From DASVWZ01 sp036392935 (GTDB lineage: Bacteria > Acidobacteriota > Terriglobia > Terriglobales > Acidobacteriaceae): 23,749 nucleotides of DNA. Shown here piece after piece: positions 7,222 to 14,689 of the stretch. The notes below the pieces were generated by a model. It was not told the DNA's origin, did no database searches, and worked only from the letters and a program-made list of their open reading frames with translations. Numbering within the stretch: position 1 is the stretch's first letter; every line of letters starts with the position of its first letter. Position numbers and translations under genes: made by a program. The stretch spans positions 1 through 23,749 of the forward strand of contig DASVWZ010000024.1 in the NCBI GenBank assembly GCA_036392935.1. The letters run 5' to 3'.

Positions 7222-8964
7222 TCAGTAGCCAACTGCCTTTCCATTGTGCCGCACGTCGCTGGCACCCAACCGTTCACCGGTCTTGAGGTCGATGGCAATG
7301 CACTCGCCGTCGCTCCAATACGCGTCGTCGCCTTCCCCGACTTTGATCTTGTGTCCTTTTTGTTCCAACGCGCGAACCGTATCGGGAGAAAACCACTCTT
7401 CTACATTTATCACGTCCGGCAGCCATTGGTTGTGGAAGCGAGGCGCGTTCACCGATTCCTGAATATTCATCCCGTAATCGATGACGCCCATCAGTGTGTT
7501 GGCCACGGTTGTTGGAATTCTCGATCCGCCGGGCGTTCCGAGAATCAGAAATGGCTTACCATCTTTCAACACGATCGTAGGCGTCATCGAACTGAGAGGG
7601 CGCTTTCCTGGCCCGACCGCATTCGCCGCGCCCTGAATTAATCCGAACAGGTTGGGCGCACCGGGCTTCGAGGAGAAATCGTCCATCTCGTCGTTTAACA
7701 GAAAACCAAGTCCTTCGGCAGTGACGCGCGATCCGAAATCGTCGTTAAGAGTTGTAGTTGTGGATACCGCATTGCCGTCTGCGTCGATCACCGAATAGTG
7801 CGTCGTGTGGTGACCGTCTGCGACTGTAAGTGGCTGGGGATGGTTTTCCGCGTACTGTTCCAGTTCCATAAAGATTGCCGGCCGCTTTAAGTCTTTGCTG
7901 GCGCTCGCGCGATCGGGGTCAATCGAATTCCGCCACGCGGCGGCGTATTTTTTGTCGATCAATTGTGCGACCGGAATCTTGGTAAAATCCGGATCACCCA
8001 TAAATTCTGCGCGATCAAAGAACGCGCGGCGAAATGCCTCGACCGTCAAATGAATCGACTCCGACGAGCGCTCGCCCAGCGGCGCCAAGGCATATCCCTC
8101 CAAAATGTTGAGGGTTTCAATCAGAATGATTCCGCCCGATGACGGCGGAGGCGCGGTGATGATGTCATATCCGCGGTATGTGCCGCGCACCGGTTCACGT
8201 TCCTTTACCTCGTAGTTCGCAAGATCTTTCGTGGTGATCAGTCCGCCGCTTTTCGCTAAAGCCGCCGCCAATTTCTGCGCCAGCGCACCGTGATAAAAGT
8301 CGTCGGGGTTTTGGGCAATTCTTTCCAAAGTCCGCGCCAGATCGGGCTGTTTTAAGACATCGCCTTGCGCGTAGTAGTTTCCATCGCGCTGAAAAATTCG
8401 GTGCGACTCAGGGAATTTTGCAAGATACACGTCTTTCAGATCATCGGCGTCGGTCCAGGACAACACAAACCCCTCGCGCGCAAGCTTGATGGCCGGCTGC
8501 ATCACTTGCGAAAGGGTCAGCTTGCCGTACTTCTTTTCCGCATACGCCAATCCCGCGACCGATCCCGGAACCGCAATTGCTTTATACCCGACGATGCTGG
8601 CATTGGGAACAACGTTGCCGCTCGCGTCCAGATACATGTTTGCAATCGCGGCGGCCGGCGCAGTTTCGCGGTAGTCCAGAAAATGCGTTTGTCCGTCGGC
8701 CATGCGGATAAGCATGAACCCTCCGCCACCGAGATTGCCCGCTTGAGGATGAACCACTGCCAACGCAAAACCCGTGGCCACGGCGGCATCCACGGCGTTG
8801 CCGCCGGCTTTCAACATGTCTACACCTGCTTGCGACGCCACATCATTGTGGCTAACCACGATTGCGTGTTGTGCGTGGACGGGGTCAAGCGCAGCAAAGA
8901 CCTGGGTAGAGATCAGGGTTGCAAGTCCAAATAGAGCGAGCAATGTTTTGGCTTGATGACTCAT
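7222..8964 (-). CDS. ggt: gamma-glutamyltranspeptidase, exported
   Basis: An Ntn hydrolase that transfers or hydrolyses gamma-glutamyl groups, for example of glutathione, in the periplasm. I chose the ATG at 8964 because it gives a clean Sec signal peptide: MSHQAK, a hydrophobic core, then VFA and the mature ALDP. A longer frame to 9054 adds 30 residues that would hide that signal. The self-cleaving nucleophile is T387 of TTHYSV, starting the small subunit. GNLGGGGFML and YRETAP are in the large subunit; PLSSMTPTI and TPGGSRIPT are the usual small-subunit substrate loops. At 580 residues the length is normal. It heads the run ggt, isomerase, asnS, possibly arginase. Whether glutathione is the real substrate is not visible. 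Confidence 0.93.
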   Translation of the reverse strand: MSHQAKTLLALFGLATLISTQVFAALDPVHAQHAIVVSHNDVASQAGVDMLKAGGNAVDAAVATGFALAVVHPQAGNLGGGGFMLIRMADGQTHFLDYRETAPAAAIANMYLDASGNVVPNASIVGYKAIAVPGSVAGLAYAEKKYGKLTLSQVMQPAIKLAREGFVLSWTDADDLKDVYLAKFPESHRIFQRDGNYYAQGDVLKQPDLARTLERIAQNPDDFYHGALAQKLAAALAKSGGLITTKDLANYEVKEREPVRGTYRGYDIITAPPPSSGGIILIETLNILEGYALAPLGERSSESIHLTVEAFRRAFFDRAEFMGDPDFTKIPVAQLIDKKYAAAWRNSIDPDRASASKDLKRPAIFMELEQYAENHPQPLTVADGHHTTHYSVIDADGNAVSTTTTLNDDFGSRVTAEGLGFLLNDEMDDFSSKPGAPNLFGLIQGAANAVGPGKRPLSSMTPTIVLKDGKPFLILGTPGGSRIPTTVANTLMGVIDYGMNIQESVNAPRFHNQWLPDVINVEEWFSPDTVRALEQKGHKIKVGEGDDAYWSDGECIAIDLKTGERLGASDVRHNGKAVGY

Positions 8965-9104
8965 GAATTGCTCGACGATCGAACGCCTGTCAACACTATC
9001 GAAGCACGCATGCGGTGGAATGTTGAGGCTAGCTGAGCGTCCCTCAGGAGTCAACTCAGTGAAACTCTCATTGGAGTCATCTGAAGTTCAATCTGATCAG
9101 CCGA

Positions 9105-9467
9105 TTACTTCGCGCCCGAGCCTCTGCCTAAACCGCGCTTGCCCGGCGACTTCGTCTTCGCTGCTACCATTTCATACGATTGGCGAATTAAGTCTCTCAA
9201 TTCTGCGTACGTGACCGCGTCCAACCGGTCCATCATCACCCACTTGTAACGGCCGACATACGGCGCGGGATGAATATCATCGCGCTCGCAGAGCTCGGCG
9301 AAGTTTTCAGGCGTGCACTTAAAGCACATGCGCTGCGGAACCGAGTCGAGACTGAGGGTCGCGAAGATCTTCTTATTGACCTTGAAGCACAAATCATCGC
9401 CCCATTGCAGGTTTTCCTTCGCCTGGGGAAATGAGAGACAATACTTGCGAATTGCTTCCGAGTTCAT
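9105..9467 (-). CDS. MmcQ/YjbR family protein
   Basis: A 120-residue member of the MmcQ/YjbR (CyaY-like fold) family. Family features are the N-terminal FPQAKENLQWGDDLCFKV, the central CFKCTPENFAELCE, and YVGRYKWVMMDRLD followed by the last helix (YAELRDLIRQSYEMVAA). The C-terminal 15 residues are rich in Lys, Gly and Arg and probably disordered. Members are often labelled DNA-binding, but the biochemical role is not established, so none is claimed here. The gene is divergent from the aldo/keto reductase with 60 bp between start codons, and the two may share a regulatory region. Confidence 0.88.
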   Translation of the reverse strand: MNSEAIRKYCLSFPQAKENLQWGDDLCFKVNKKIFATLSLDSVPQRMCFKCTPENFAELCERDDIHPAPYVGRYKWVMMDRLDAVTYAELRDLIRQSYEMVAAKTKSPGKRGLGRGSGAK

Positions 9468-9527
9468 AGCTAGGAGACCGAATCAGAATTGGGGTTCGGC
9501 GAATCCATCCTCAGAAGGAGATTGAAC

Positions 9528-10496
9528 ATGCAGACCCAGCAGCTTGGCAAGTCCGATTTGCAGATTACTCGCGTGGGATACGGCGCGTGGGCCATTGGCG
9601 GCGGTGGATGGGAATTCGCGTGGGGCGCGCAGGACGATAACCACTCGATTGCCGCGATTCACCGCGCACTGCAGCTTGGCGTGAACTGGATCGACACCGC
9701 GGCAGTATACGGGCTTGGTCATTCTGAGGAAGTTGTTGCGCGGGCCCTGAAAGAGTGGACCGGCGCGAAACCGTACGTGTTCACCAAGTGCACGCTGCGC
9801 TGGGACGAGAAGGGCAAAGAATTCGCTGACCATCGCTGTGAATCGATACGGCAGGAGATCGACGATAGTTTGCGGCGCCTAAAGCGCGACAACGTCGATC
9901 TGTATCAGATTCACTGGCCGCCGGCGCCGGATTCGCCGTTGCTCGAAGAGGCGTGGTCAACCATGGCCGACATTAAGAAGCAGGGCAAAGCGCGCTGGAT
10001 TGGGGTTTCGAACTTCAATGTCCAGCAGATGAAGCGGGCGCAAAAGATTGCGCCGATCACTTCTCTGCAGCCGCCGTACTCGCTGATCCATCGGGAAGTT
10101 GAGGTCGACATTCTGCCGTTCTGCCTGCGCGAGAATATCGGTGTGATTGTTTACTCGCCAATGGCTTCCGGCTTGCTCACCGGAGCGATGACGCGCGAGC
10201 GTGCCGAAAAGCTGCCGGAGGACGACTGGCGCAAGCGCAGCGCCGATTTCAGAGAACCGAACCTCACGCGGAATCTCGCGCTGGTCGAGCGCTTGCGTGA
10301 GTTTGCCAACCGTCATCATCGAACGGTTGGCGAAGTTGCGATTGCCTGGACGCTGCGAAACCCTGCAGTCACGGCCGCGATCGTCGGCGCACGCAGCGCG
10401 AAACAAGCCGATGGTGTGATGCGAGCGGCTGATCTGAAACTCAGCGACAAAGAGGTCAACGAGATCGAAGATTTTTTTGAAGAAACGGCAGCGTAG
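9528..10496 (+). CDS. aldo/keto reductase
   Basis: A 322-residue NADPH-dependent TIM-barrel oxidoreductase of the AKR superfamily, cytoplasmic. The catalytic tetrad is D56 (NWIDTAAVYG), Y61, K87 (VFTKCTLRW) and H129 (DLYQIHWP). The cofactor side shows GVSNFNVQQMKRA, LQPPYSLIHRE and the C-terminal AIVGARSAKQ. The ATG at 9528 was chosen over an upstream in-frame TTG because AGGAG sits 7 bases before it. The sequence resembles the subgroup acting on small aldehydes and sugars (YajO/MocA-like), but the substrate is unknown. It ends 97 bp before the convergent protease gene. Confidence 0.93.
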   Translation: MQTQQLGKSDLQITRVGYGAWAIGGGGWEFAWGAQDDNHSIAAIHRALQLGVNWIDTAAVYGLGHSEEVVARALKEWTGAKPYVFTKCTLRWDEKGKEFADHRCESIRQEIDDSLRRLKRDNVDLYQIHWPPAPDSPLLEEAWSTMADIKKQGKARWIGVSNFNVQQMKRAQKIAPITSLQPPYSLIHREVEVDILPFCLRENIGVIVYSPMASGLLTGAMTRERAEKLPEDDWRKRSADFREPNLTRNLALVERLREFANRHHRTVGEVAIAWTLRNPAVTAAIVGARSAKQADGVMRAADLKLSDKEVNEIEDFFEETAA

Positions 10497-10530
10497 CGCC
10501 GCCGAACCGATTCAAACCCGGCCACGGATT

Positions 10531-10548
10531 TCCGCGGATCATCGCGGA
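10531..10548. terminator. weak hairpin between convergent genes
   Basis: TCCGCG (10531-10536) and CGCGGA (10543-10548) form a 6-bp stem around a 6-base loop in the 97-bp gap between the convergent aldo/keto reductase and HtrA genes. There is no T-run on either side, so it is at best a weak bidirectional terminator. The surrounding CACGGATTTCCGCGGATCATCGCGGA also reads as an imperfect tandem of CGGAT-like units. Confidence 0.3.
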
Positions 10549-10593
10549 CCGGTCATGAAATGCGATCGAACTCCGCCTGCTCGAAAATGCGTC

Positions 10594-11733
10594 CTATACT
10601 TGATCGCGCAGTTCGCCGAGTGTGACCTGCACCTGCATTTTTTTCTTGCCTCGATAGATATCGACGCGGACCGTGTCACCGGCGCGATGCTTGTTCATGA
10701 CTTGCGCCAGATCCTGTTGGGTTTCGATCTTCTGCTCATCGATACCGACGATCAAATCTCCGCCGACCATGATCGGCATATTCCCGAGGAACGCGCGCTC
10801 ATTGCCTCCGTGCAAACCGGCGCGATCCGCCGCACCTCCGGAAACGGCTTGCACGATCAGCAAACCATAATCCGCAGGTAAGCCGAGTTGATCGGCCAAA
10901 TCCGGGTCGATGGGCAACGTTTTCACACCGAGCGCTGGCCGGCGGACGCGACCGAGCGTGACCAGGTCGTTCAACACAGCCTTCGCGGTGTTAATCGGGA
11001 TGGCGAAGCCGATGCCTGCGCTCTGGCCGACGTTCGATGCGATCATGGTGTTGATGCCAATAACGTCGCCGTGCCAGTTCAGCAACGGGCCGCCCGAATT
11101 TCCTGGATTGATTGCGGCATCGGTTTGAATGGCCTCGTCGATAGTCATGCCGTCAGGTTCCTGCACCGAACGGATCGAACTGACGATGCCTCGCGTCAAC
11201 GTGCCCGACAAGCCGAAGGGATTGCCGATGGCGTAAACTTTCTGGCCAACCTGTAAGTTGGTGGAGTCGCCGAGAGTCATCGGCTGAATATCCGGCGCTT
11301 TTATCTGGATGACTGCGAGATCGTGCGACTTGTCGATGCCAACAATATCCGCCTTATATTTCTTGCGGTTGTGCAGCGTAACCTCGACCTGCCGCGCGTT
11401 CGAGATTACGTGGTAGTTGGTGAGAATGTGCCCGTCTTTGTCGATGATGAAGCCTGAACCTTGGCCTTCTTCGGGCACGAGCCCGTAGAAAAAGTCGAAG
11501 GTGACGGCGCGCGACGTGATGTTTACGACCGAGCCGATGTTCTTGCGGTAGACGCTTATATTGTTCTGCTCTTCAGCGTCGAGCGATTCGCTGCCGGCGG
11601 CCTGGCTGATCTCGACTTTGTCCGGGCGGCTGATCCAGCTCGCCGGCCAGGGATGGCCCGAACGATAGGTCGTAAAGTAAAAGAATGCAGCCGTAAGAAT
11701 GACGGCGAAAACTGCCGGTCGCAACAGCCTCAT
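10594..11733 (-). CDS. HtrA/DegP-like serine protease with PDZ domain
   Basis: A membrane-anchored envelope protease that degrades or checks misfolded exported proteins. From the ATG at 11733 it has 379 residues. An N-terminal hydrophobic segment (about 6-22) is followed by a trypsin-like domain with the triad H108 (LTNYHVI), D138 (SHDLAVI) and S213 (NPGNSGGP), then one PDZ domain at about 266-373. This is the DegS-like layout: one anchor, one protease, one PDZ. A GTG at 11772 could add 13 residues; I prefer the ATG because it puts the arginines directly before the hydrophobic anchor. It is the last gene of the acyltransferase, folD, coaE run, 51 bp after coaE. Confidence 0.92.
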   Translation of the reverse strand: MRLLRPAVFAVILTAAFFYFTTYRSGHPWPASWISRPDKVEISQAAGSESLDAEEQNNISVYRKNIGSVVNITSRAVTFDFFYGLVPEEGQGSGFIIDKDGHILTNYHVISNARQVEVTLHNRKKYKADIVGIDKSHDLAVIQIKAPDIQPMTLGDSTNLQVGQKVYAIGNPFGLSGTLTRGIVSSIRSVQEPDGMTIDEAIQTDAAINPGNSGGPLLNWHGDVIGINTMIASNVGQSAGIGFAIPINTAKAVLNDLVTLGRVRRPALGVKTLPIDPDLADQLGLPADYGLLIVQAVSGGAADRAGLHGGNERAFLGNMPIMVGGDLIVGIDEQKIETQQDLAQVMNKHRAGDTVRVDIYRGKKKMQVQVTLGELRDQV

Positions 11734-11784
11734 AGTTCCAAATGCCTTCCCAACAGGATAGATGCGAGTCACATCTGATTGTAA

Positions 11785-12444
11785 TCAACTTTGCGGCGAC
11801 GGCGGTGTTTTGGCCCGGTCGTTCGCTTCTTGCTTCAGCAGGCCGTAAACTCCGCGCACCTGAGCAACGGTCTCGTCGAGCGATCCGGAATTATGGATGA
11901 CGTAGTCGGCGGCTTCGATCTTCTTTTCGTCGGGAAGCTGCGCGGCCATGCGGCGCTCGATTTCGGCGCGCGCGGTTTCTTCGTCTAATTTGAAACGCTG
12001 TGCCCAGCGCTGTATGCGCTGCTCCGGACGACAGGTAACGACCACGAGCTTATCGAAATGACTCTGCACACCGGCTTCGAGAATCAGCGCCGCTTCCACC
12101 ATGGCGATTGCCGATTTGTCTTTGCGGCCAACTTCTTCCATCCATTGTTCCTGGCGGCGAACGACTGCGGGATGAACGATCCGGTTCAGTTCTTCAACCC
12201 GCGACGGATTGCCGGCTGAGCCGAATGCGGCTTCGGCAAGGCGCGCGCGGTTTACGGTGTCGTCCGGATTCAGAATGCCTTCGCCGAAATGGCGCACGAC
12301 TTCGGCGTAAACGGCTTGTCCCGGCTGCATCAATTGATGGGAAATGGCGTCAGCTTGTATAAGGTGCGCGCCAAGACGCACGAACATTTCGCCGACGGTA
12401 GATTTTCCCGAGGCGATGCCACCCGTCAATCCAACCTTCAACAC
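11785..12444 (-). CDS. coaE: dephospho-CoA kinase
   Basis: This enzyme phosphorylates the 3' hydroxyl of dephospho-CoA, the last step of coenzyme A synthesis, in the cytoplasm. The P-loop GGIASGKST lies at residues 8-16, with the substrate-binding D32 in IQADAISHQL. NRIVHPAV and the VVTCRPEQRIQRW lid region follow. The 219-residue length is normal; the last 12 or so residues are a Pro/Ser-rich tail. The start is a GTG, supported by GGAG five bases upstream. It lies 84 bp after folD on the same strand. Confidence 0.95.
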   Translation of the reverse strand: MLKVGLTGGIASGKSTVGEMFVRLGAHLIQADAISHQLMQPGQAVYAEVVRHFGEGILNPDDTVNRARLAEAAFGSAGNPSRVEELNRIVHPAVVRRQEQWMEEVGRKDKSAIAMVEAALILEAGVQSHFDKLVVVTCRPEQRIQRWAQRFKLDEETARAEIERRMAAQLPDEKKIEAADYVIHNSGSLDETVAQVRGVYGLLKQEANDRAKTPPSPQS

Positions 12445-12528
12445 TGAAACTCCAGAAGCACTGATTTCTTTCTCACCGTAATACTCGGCGTGCTCGGCGA
12501 TCTGGGCGGTTCACGCCGGCCTGCAGTT

Positions 12529-13464
12529 TTACGCTTTGGCCAGTTCGCGCGTACCCCGCCGCATCTTCGCGGCTCTTACCGTGTTCGCCATTAGCATCGC
12601 GATGGTCAACGGTCCGACGCCGCCCGGAACCGGCGTGATCGCACCGGCTATTTGCGCGACCTCGGGATGAACGTCGCCGGCGAGCGTCGATCCTTTGCTG
12701 CGAAACGTCTCTTCACGCTTGGCATTGCCGGCGAAGAGCCGTTCAAACTCCGCGCGATCGGTCACCTGGTTCACTCCCACATCGATGACAGTTGCGCCAG
12801 GTTTGACGTAATCGCGAGTGATTATTCCGGCGCGGCCAATGGCGGCGACCAGAATATCGGCGCGGCGGCAAACTGCAGGCAGGTCGCGGGTTTTCGAGTG
12901 GCAAACGGTAACGGTTGCGTTGGCATTGATCAAGAGCATTGCGACTGGTTTGCCAACGATGTCACTGCGGCCAACGACGACGGCTTCCTGTTCGGCGACG
13001 GCGATGTGGCTGCGCTTCAAGATTTCCATCACGCCAGCGGGCGTGCAAGGAACCAAGCCAGGCCGCTGCGTCGAAAGCAGACCGACGTTCATGGGATGAA
13101 ATCCGTCGACGTCTTTCGCCGGGTCGACGGCGAGCAAGACTTTCTTCGCGTCGACCTGCGCGGGCAAGGGAAGCTGGACGAGGATTCCGTCGATCTCATC
13201 GCGGCGGTTGAGGTCGGAAATCAGCTCGAGCAGTTCTTCGGTTGTCGAGTGCGGGCTCGGCTCGATCTTCTCGCTGTATATGCCGAGTTCTTCGCAAGCC
13301 TTTACTTTTCCGCGAACGTAAACCGCCGACGCAGGGTTGTGGCCGACGAGCACGACGGCGAGTCCGGGGCGCATTCCGGCTGCGGCCAGGGTTTTGACGT
13401 CGGCTGCGACTTCGGTGCGAATCTGCGACGCGATCTTTGTGCCGTCAAGAATTGTGGCGGACAT
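12529..13464 (-). CDS. folD: bifunctional methylenetetrahydrofolate dehydrogenase / cyclohydrolase
   Basis: This enzyme interconverts 5,10-methylene-, methenyl- and 10-formyl-tetrahydrofolate with NADP, in the cytoplasm. Catalytic Y49 and K53 lie in VYVRGKVKACEELGI, Q97 in DGILVQLPLP, and D120 in DPAKDVDGFHP. The NADP-binding domain has VVVGRSDIVGKPVA and VCHSKT, and the C-terminus has TPVPGGVGPLT. The 311 residues are slightly longer than the usual 285-300 because of a short basic tail and a loop near 235-250. The start lies 25 bp after the acyltransferase stop. Confidence 0.95.
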   Translation of the reverse strand: MSATILDGTKIASQIRTEVAADVKTLAAAGMRPGLAVVLVGHNPASAVYVRGKVKACEELGIYSEKIEPSPHSTTEELLELISDLNRRDEIDGILVQLPLPAQVDAKKVLLAVDPAKDVDGFHPMNVGLLSTQRPGLVPCTPAGVMEILKRSHIAVAEQEAVVVGRSDIVGKPVAMLLINANATVTVCHSKTRDLPAVCRRADILVAAIGRAGIITRDYVKPGATVIDVGVNQVTDRAEFERLFAGNAKREETFRSKGSTLAGDVHPEVAQIAGAITPVPGGVGPLTIAMLMANTVRAAKMRRGTRELAKA

Positions 13465-13489
13465 GAATGTTCATACTAAATGGTCTGAA

Positions 13490-14308
13490 CTACTTTCGCG
13501 CGCACAACGGGAACTCTTCGGTTCCGACTTTGCTGACGTTGGCGACGGCGAAGTCGCGGACTCGTTCAAGCGCGGATTGCAACTCGCCGTGCATGCGTTT
13601 TTTTTCGGTCTCGTCGGCTTCGGGCGAAACCGGCATCAGGCGGCTGATCCGCAGCAAAGCTTTCGAAAACGGCTTGGGGACGATCGATTTGTCCCAGGTC
13701 GGCAACACCCAGCCTTTTTCGATGCCGATGTGATAGACGACCATGGGCACGCCGGTGGCGCGCGCCACGACCACCGGCCCGGGCTTGGCGACGTAGCGCG
13801 GACCGCGCGGACCGTCGATGGTGAAGGCGACCACCCATCCGTTTTCAACCTCTTTGCGAAAAGCCAACAGGGCGCGCACGGCACCTTTGCTTTTGGAGCC
13901 GCGAATTTTGACAAAACCGAACTTGCGGATGATGCGGCCCATCCATTCGCCGTCGAAGCTGTCGCTGCTCATCACCCGGACCTGGAGGTCGCGCCAGATG
14001 TAGGTCGAGGCGAAGATGCAGTCGTGCCAGAAGGAATAAATGAGCGGGCGGGTGGTCATCGACGGTGGGCCACCATCTTCGATCGAAACCGAAACGCGCA
14101 GGGTCGGGCCGATCACCCGGATCACCAGGCTTCCCAGCCAGGTGATCGCCCACAACTGAACGCGCTGCCATGGCGTGAAATAGGGCAGACCGTCTTTGAC
14201 GGGACTGGCGGCCGGGGCTGCGACGGTACTCACCGCGCTATTGTAAGCGACGGGCGTTCCCCGATTGGTTGCGTCTGATTCATAGCGATTTAAGGTACCC
14301 CTCCCCAT
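13490..14308 (-). CDS. lysophospholipid acyltransferase family protein (DUF374-like)
   Basis: The middle and end of the protein match the DUF374 branch of the LPLAT acyltransferases, which transfer acyl chains to lipid A-like or lysophospholipid acceptors at the inner membrane. A hydrophobic helix (QLWAITWLGSLVIRVIG) precedes YSFWHDCIFA, which holds the H-x4-D-type catalytic position, and FTIDGPRGPRYVAKPG is the family's acceptor-binding signature. The start is uncertain. The ATG at 14308 sits inside the G-tract of the intergenic repeat, and residues 1-40 look non-conserved. A GTG at 14233 would give about 247 residues and may be the true start. It heads the run that continues with folD 25 bp downstream. 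Confidence 0.82.
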   Translation of the reverse strand: MGRGTLNRYESDATNRGTPVAYNSAVSTVAAPAASPVKDGLPYFTPWQRVQLWAITWLGSLVIRVIGPTLRVSVSIEDGGPPSMTTRPLIYSFWHDCIFASTYIWRDLQVRVMSSDSFDGEWMGRIIRKFGFVKIRGSKSKGAVRALLAFRKEVENGWVVAFTIDGPRGPRYVAKPGPVVVARATGVPMVVYHIGIEKGWVLPTWDKSIVPKPFSKALLRISRLMPVSPEADETEKKRMHGELQSALERVRDFAVANVSKVGTEEFPLCARK

Positions 14309-14344
14309 CCCCCCTTGACTTGATTTTGTAAAATCAGCAACTTA
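14294..14344 (-). repeat. bipartite intergenic repeat, copy B
   Basis: Read on the minus strand, TAAGTTGCTGATT (14344-14332) is followed by a spacer and a G-tract, GGGGGGATGGGGAGGGG, ending in TACC. The 13-base block is identical to copy A at 327-339, and the tract is on the same side. Here the block is part of a near-perfect hairpin, TGATTTTGTAAAATCA (14321-14336), which copy A lacks. The spacer is also longer, 17 bases against 9. Confidence 0.6.
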
Positions 14345-14689
14345 GCCGGGGGTCCGCTAGACCTTGGAGTTTAAATATTCAAAGTAAGGACTTGGCGGCC
14401 GAGGGCCGTCGGCCATCAGCCCGCCAGCGGGACCTTGGCGCGGAATCCTTCTACTTTCTGGCAGGGCACGGCGCAAAAGGAGCGAGAATTTCGCGAAATT
14501 CAGCATACCGAAATAAGCAAGTCTACTCCTCTGCAGCCGGGGACCCGCCTCCATTCACTTCCCCCAAATGCCGTTGAGCTTCCATAGCGCTGCGTTCGCT
14601 GCCCCAGCGGTTGCAATTGCCGCCGCAGATACGAGAACATATCTGTTTGCCCTAATCCCAAAATTCTTTTAAGGACCGGCTCCCAAACT
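14345..14689. other. non-coding gap before inositol-3-phosphate synthase
   Basis: No convincing gene is seen in these 345 bases. Two structured sites stand out: GGCCGA-GGGCCG-TCGGCC (14397-14414), a 6-bp stem, and AATTTCGCGAAATT (14487-14500), a perfect 14-bp palindrome that could be an operator. AAGGA at about 14671-14676 may serve as the ribosome binding site for the synthase, although it is somewhat distant. No promoter is clear. Confidence 0.5.

Noticed and set aside
6493..7641. 382-residue plus-strand frame spanning the isomerase and ggt
   Set aside because: It crosses two well-supported minus-strand genes and has shadow-frame composition with no domain.
9010..9100. Possible promoter (TTGACT or TTGACA) ahead of ggt
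   Set aside because: The -35-like hexamers on the minus strand have no convincing -10 box at 16-18 bases, so I did not annotate one.
12652..14278. Plus-strand frames (275 and 313 residues) opposite folD and the acyltransferase
   Set aside because: They are antisense to clear genes, with biased Asp/Gly/His composition and no motif.
14357..14577. Short open frames of about 60 residues in the gap before inositol-3-phosphate synthase
   Set aside because: There is no recognisable protein or good start signal, and they cover hairpin and palindrome sequences better read as non-coding.
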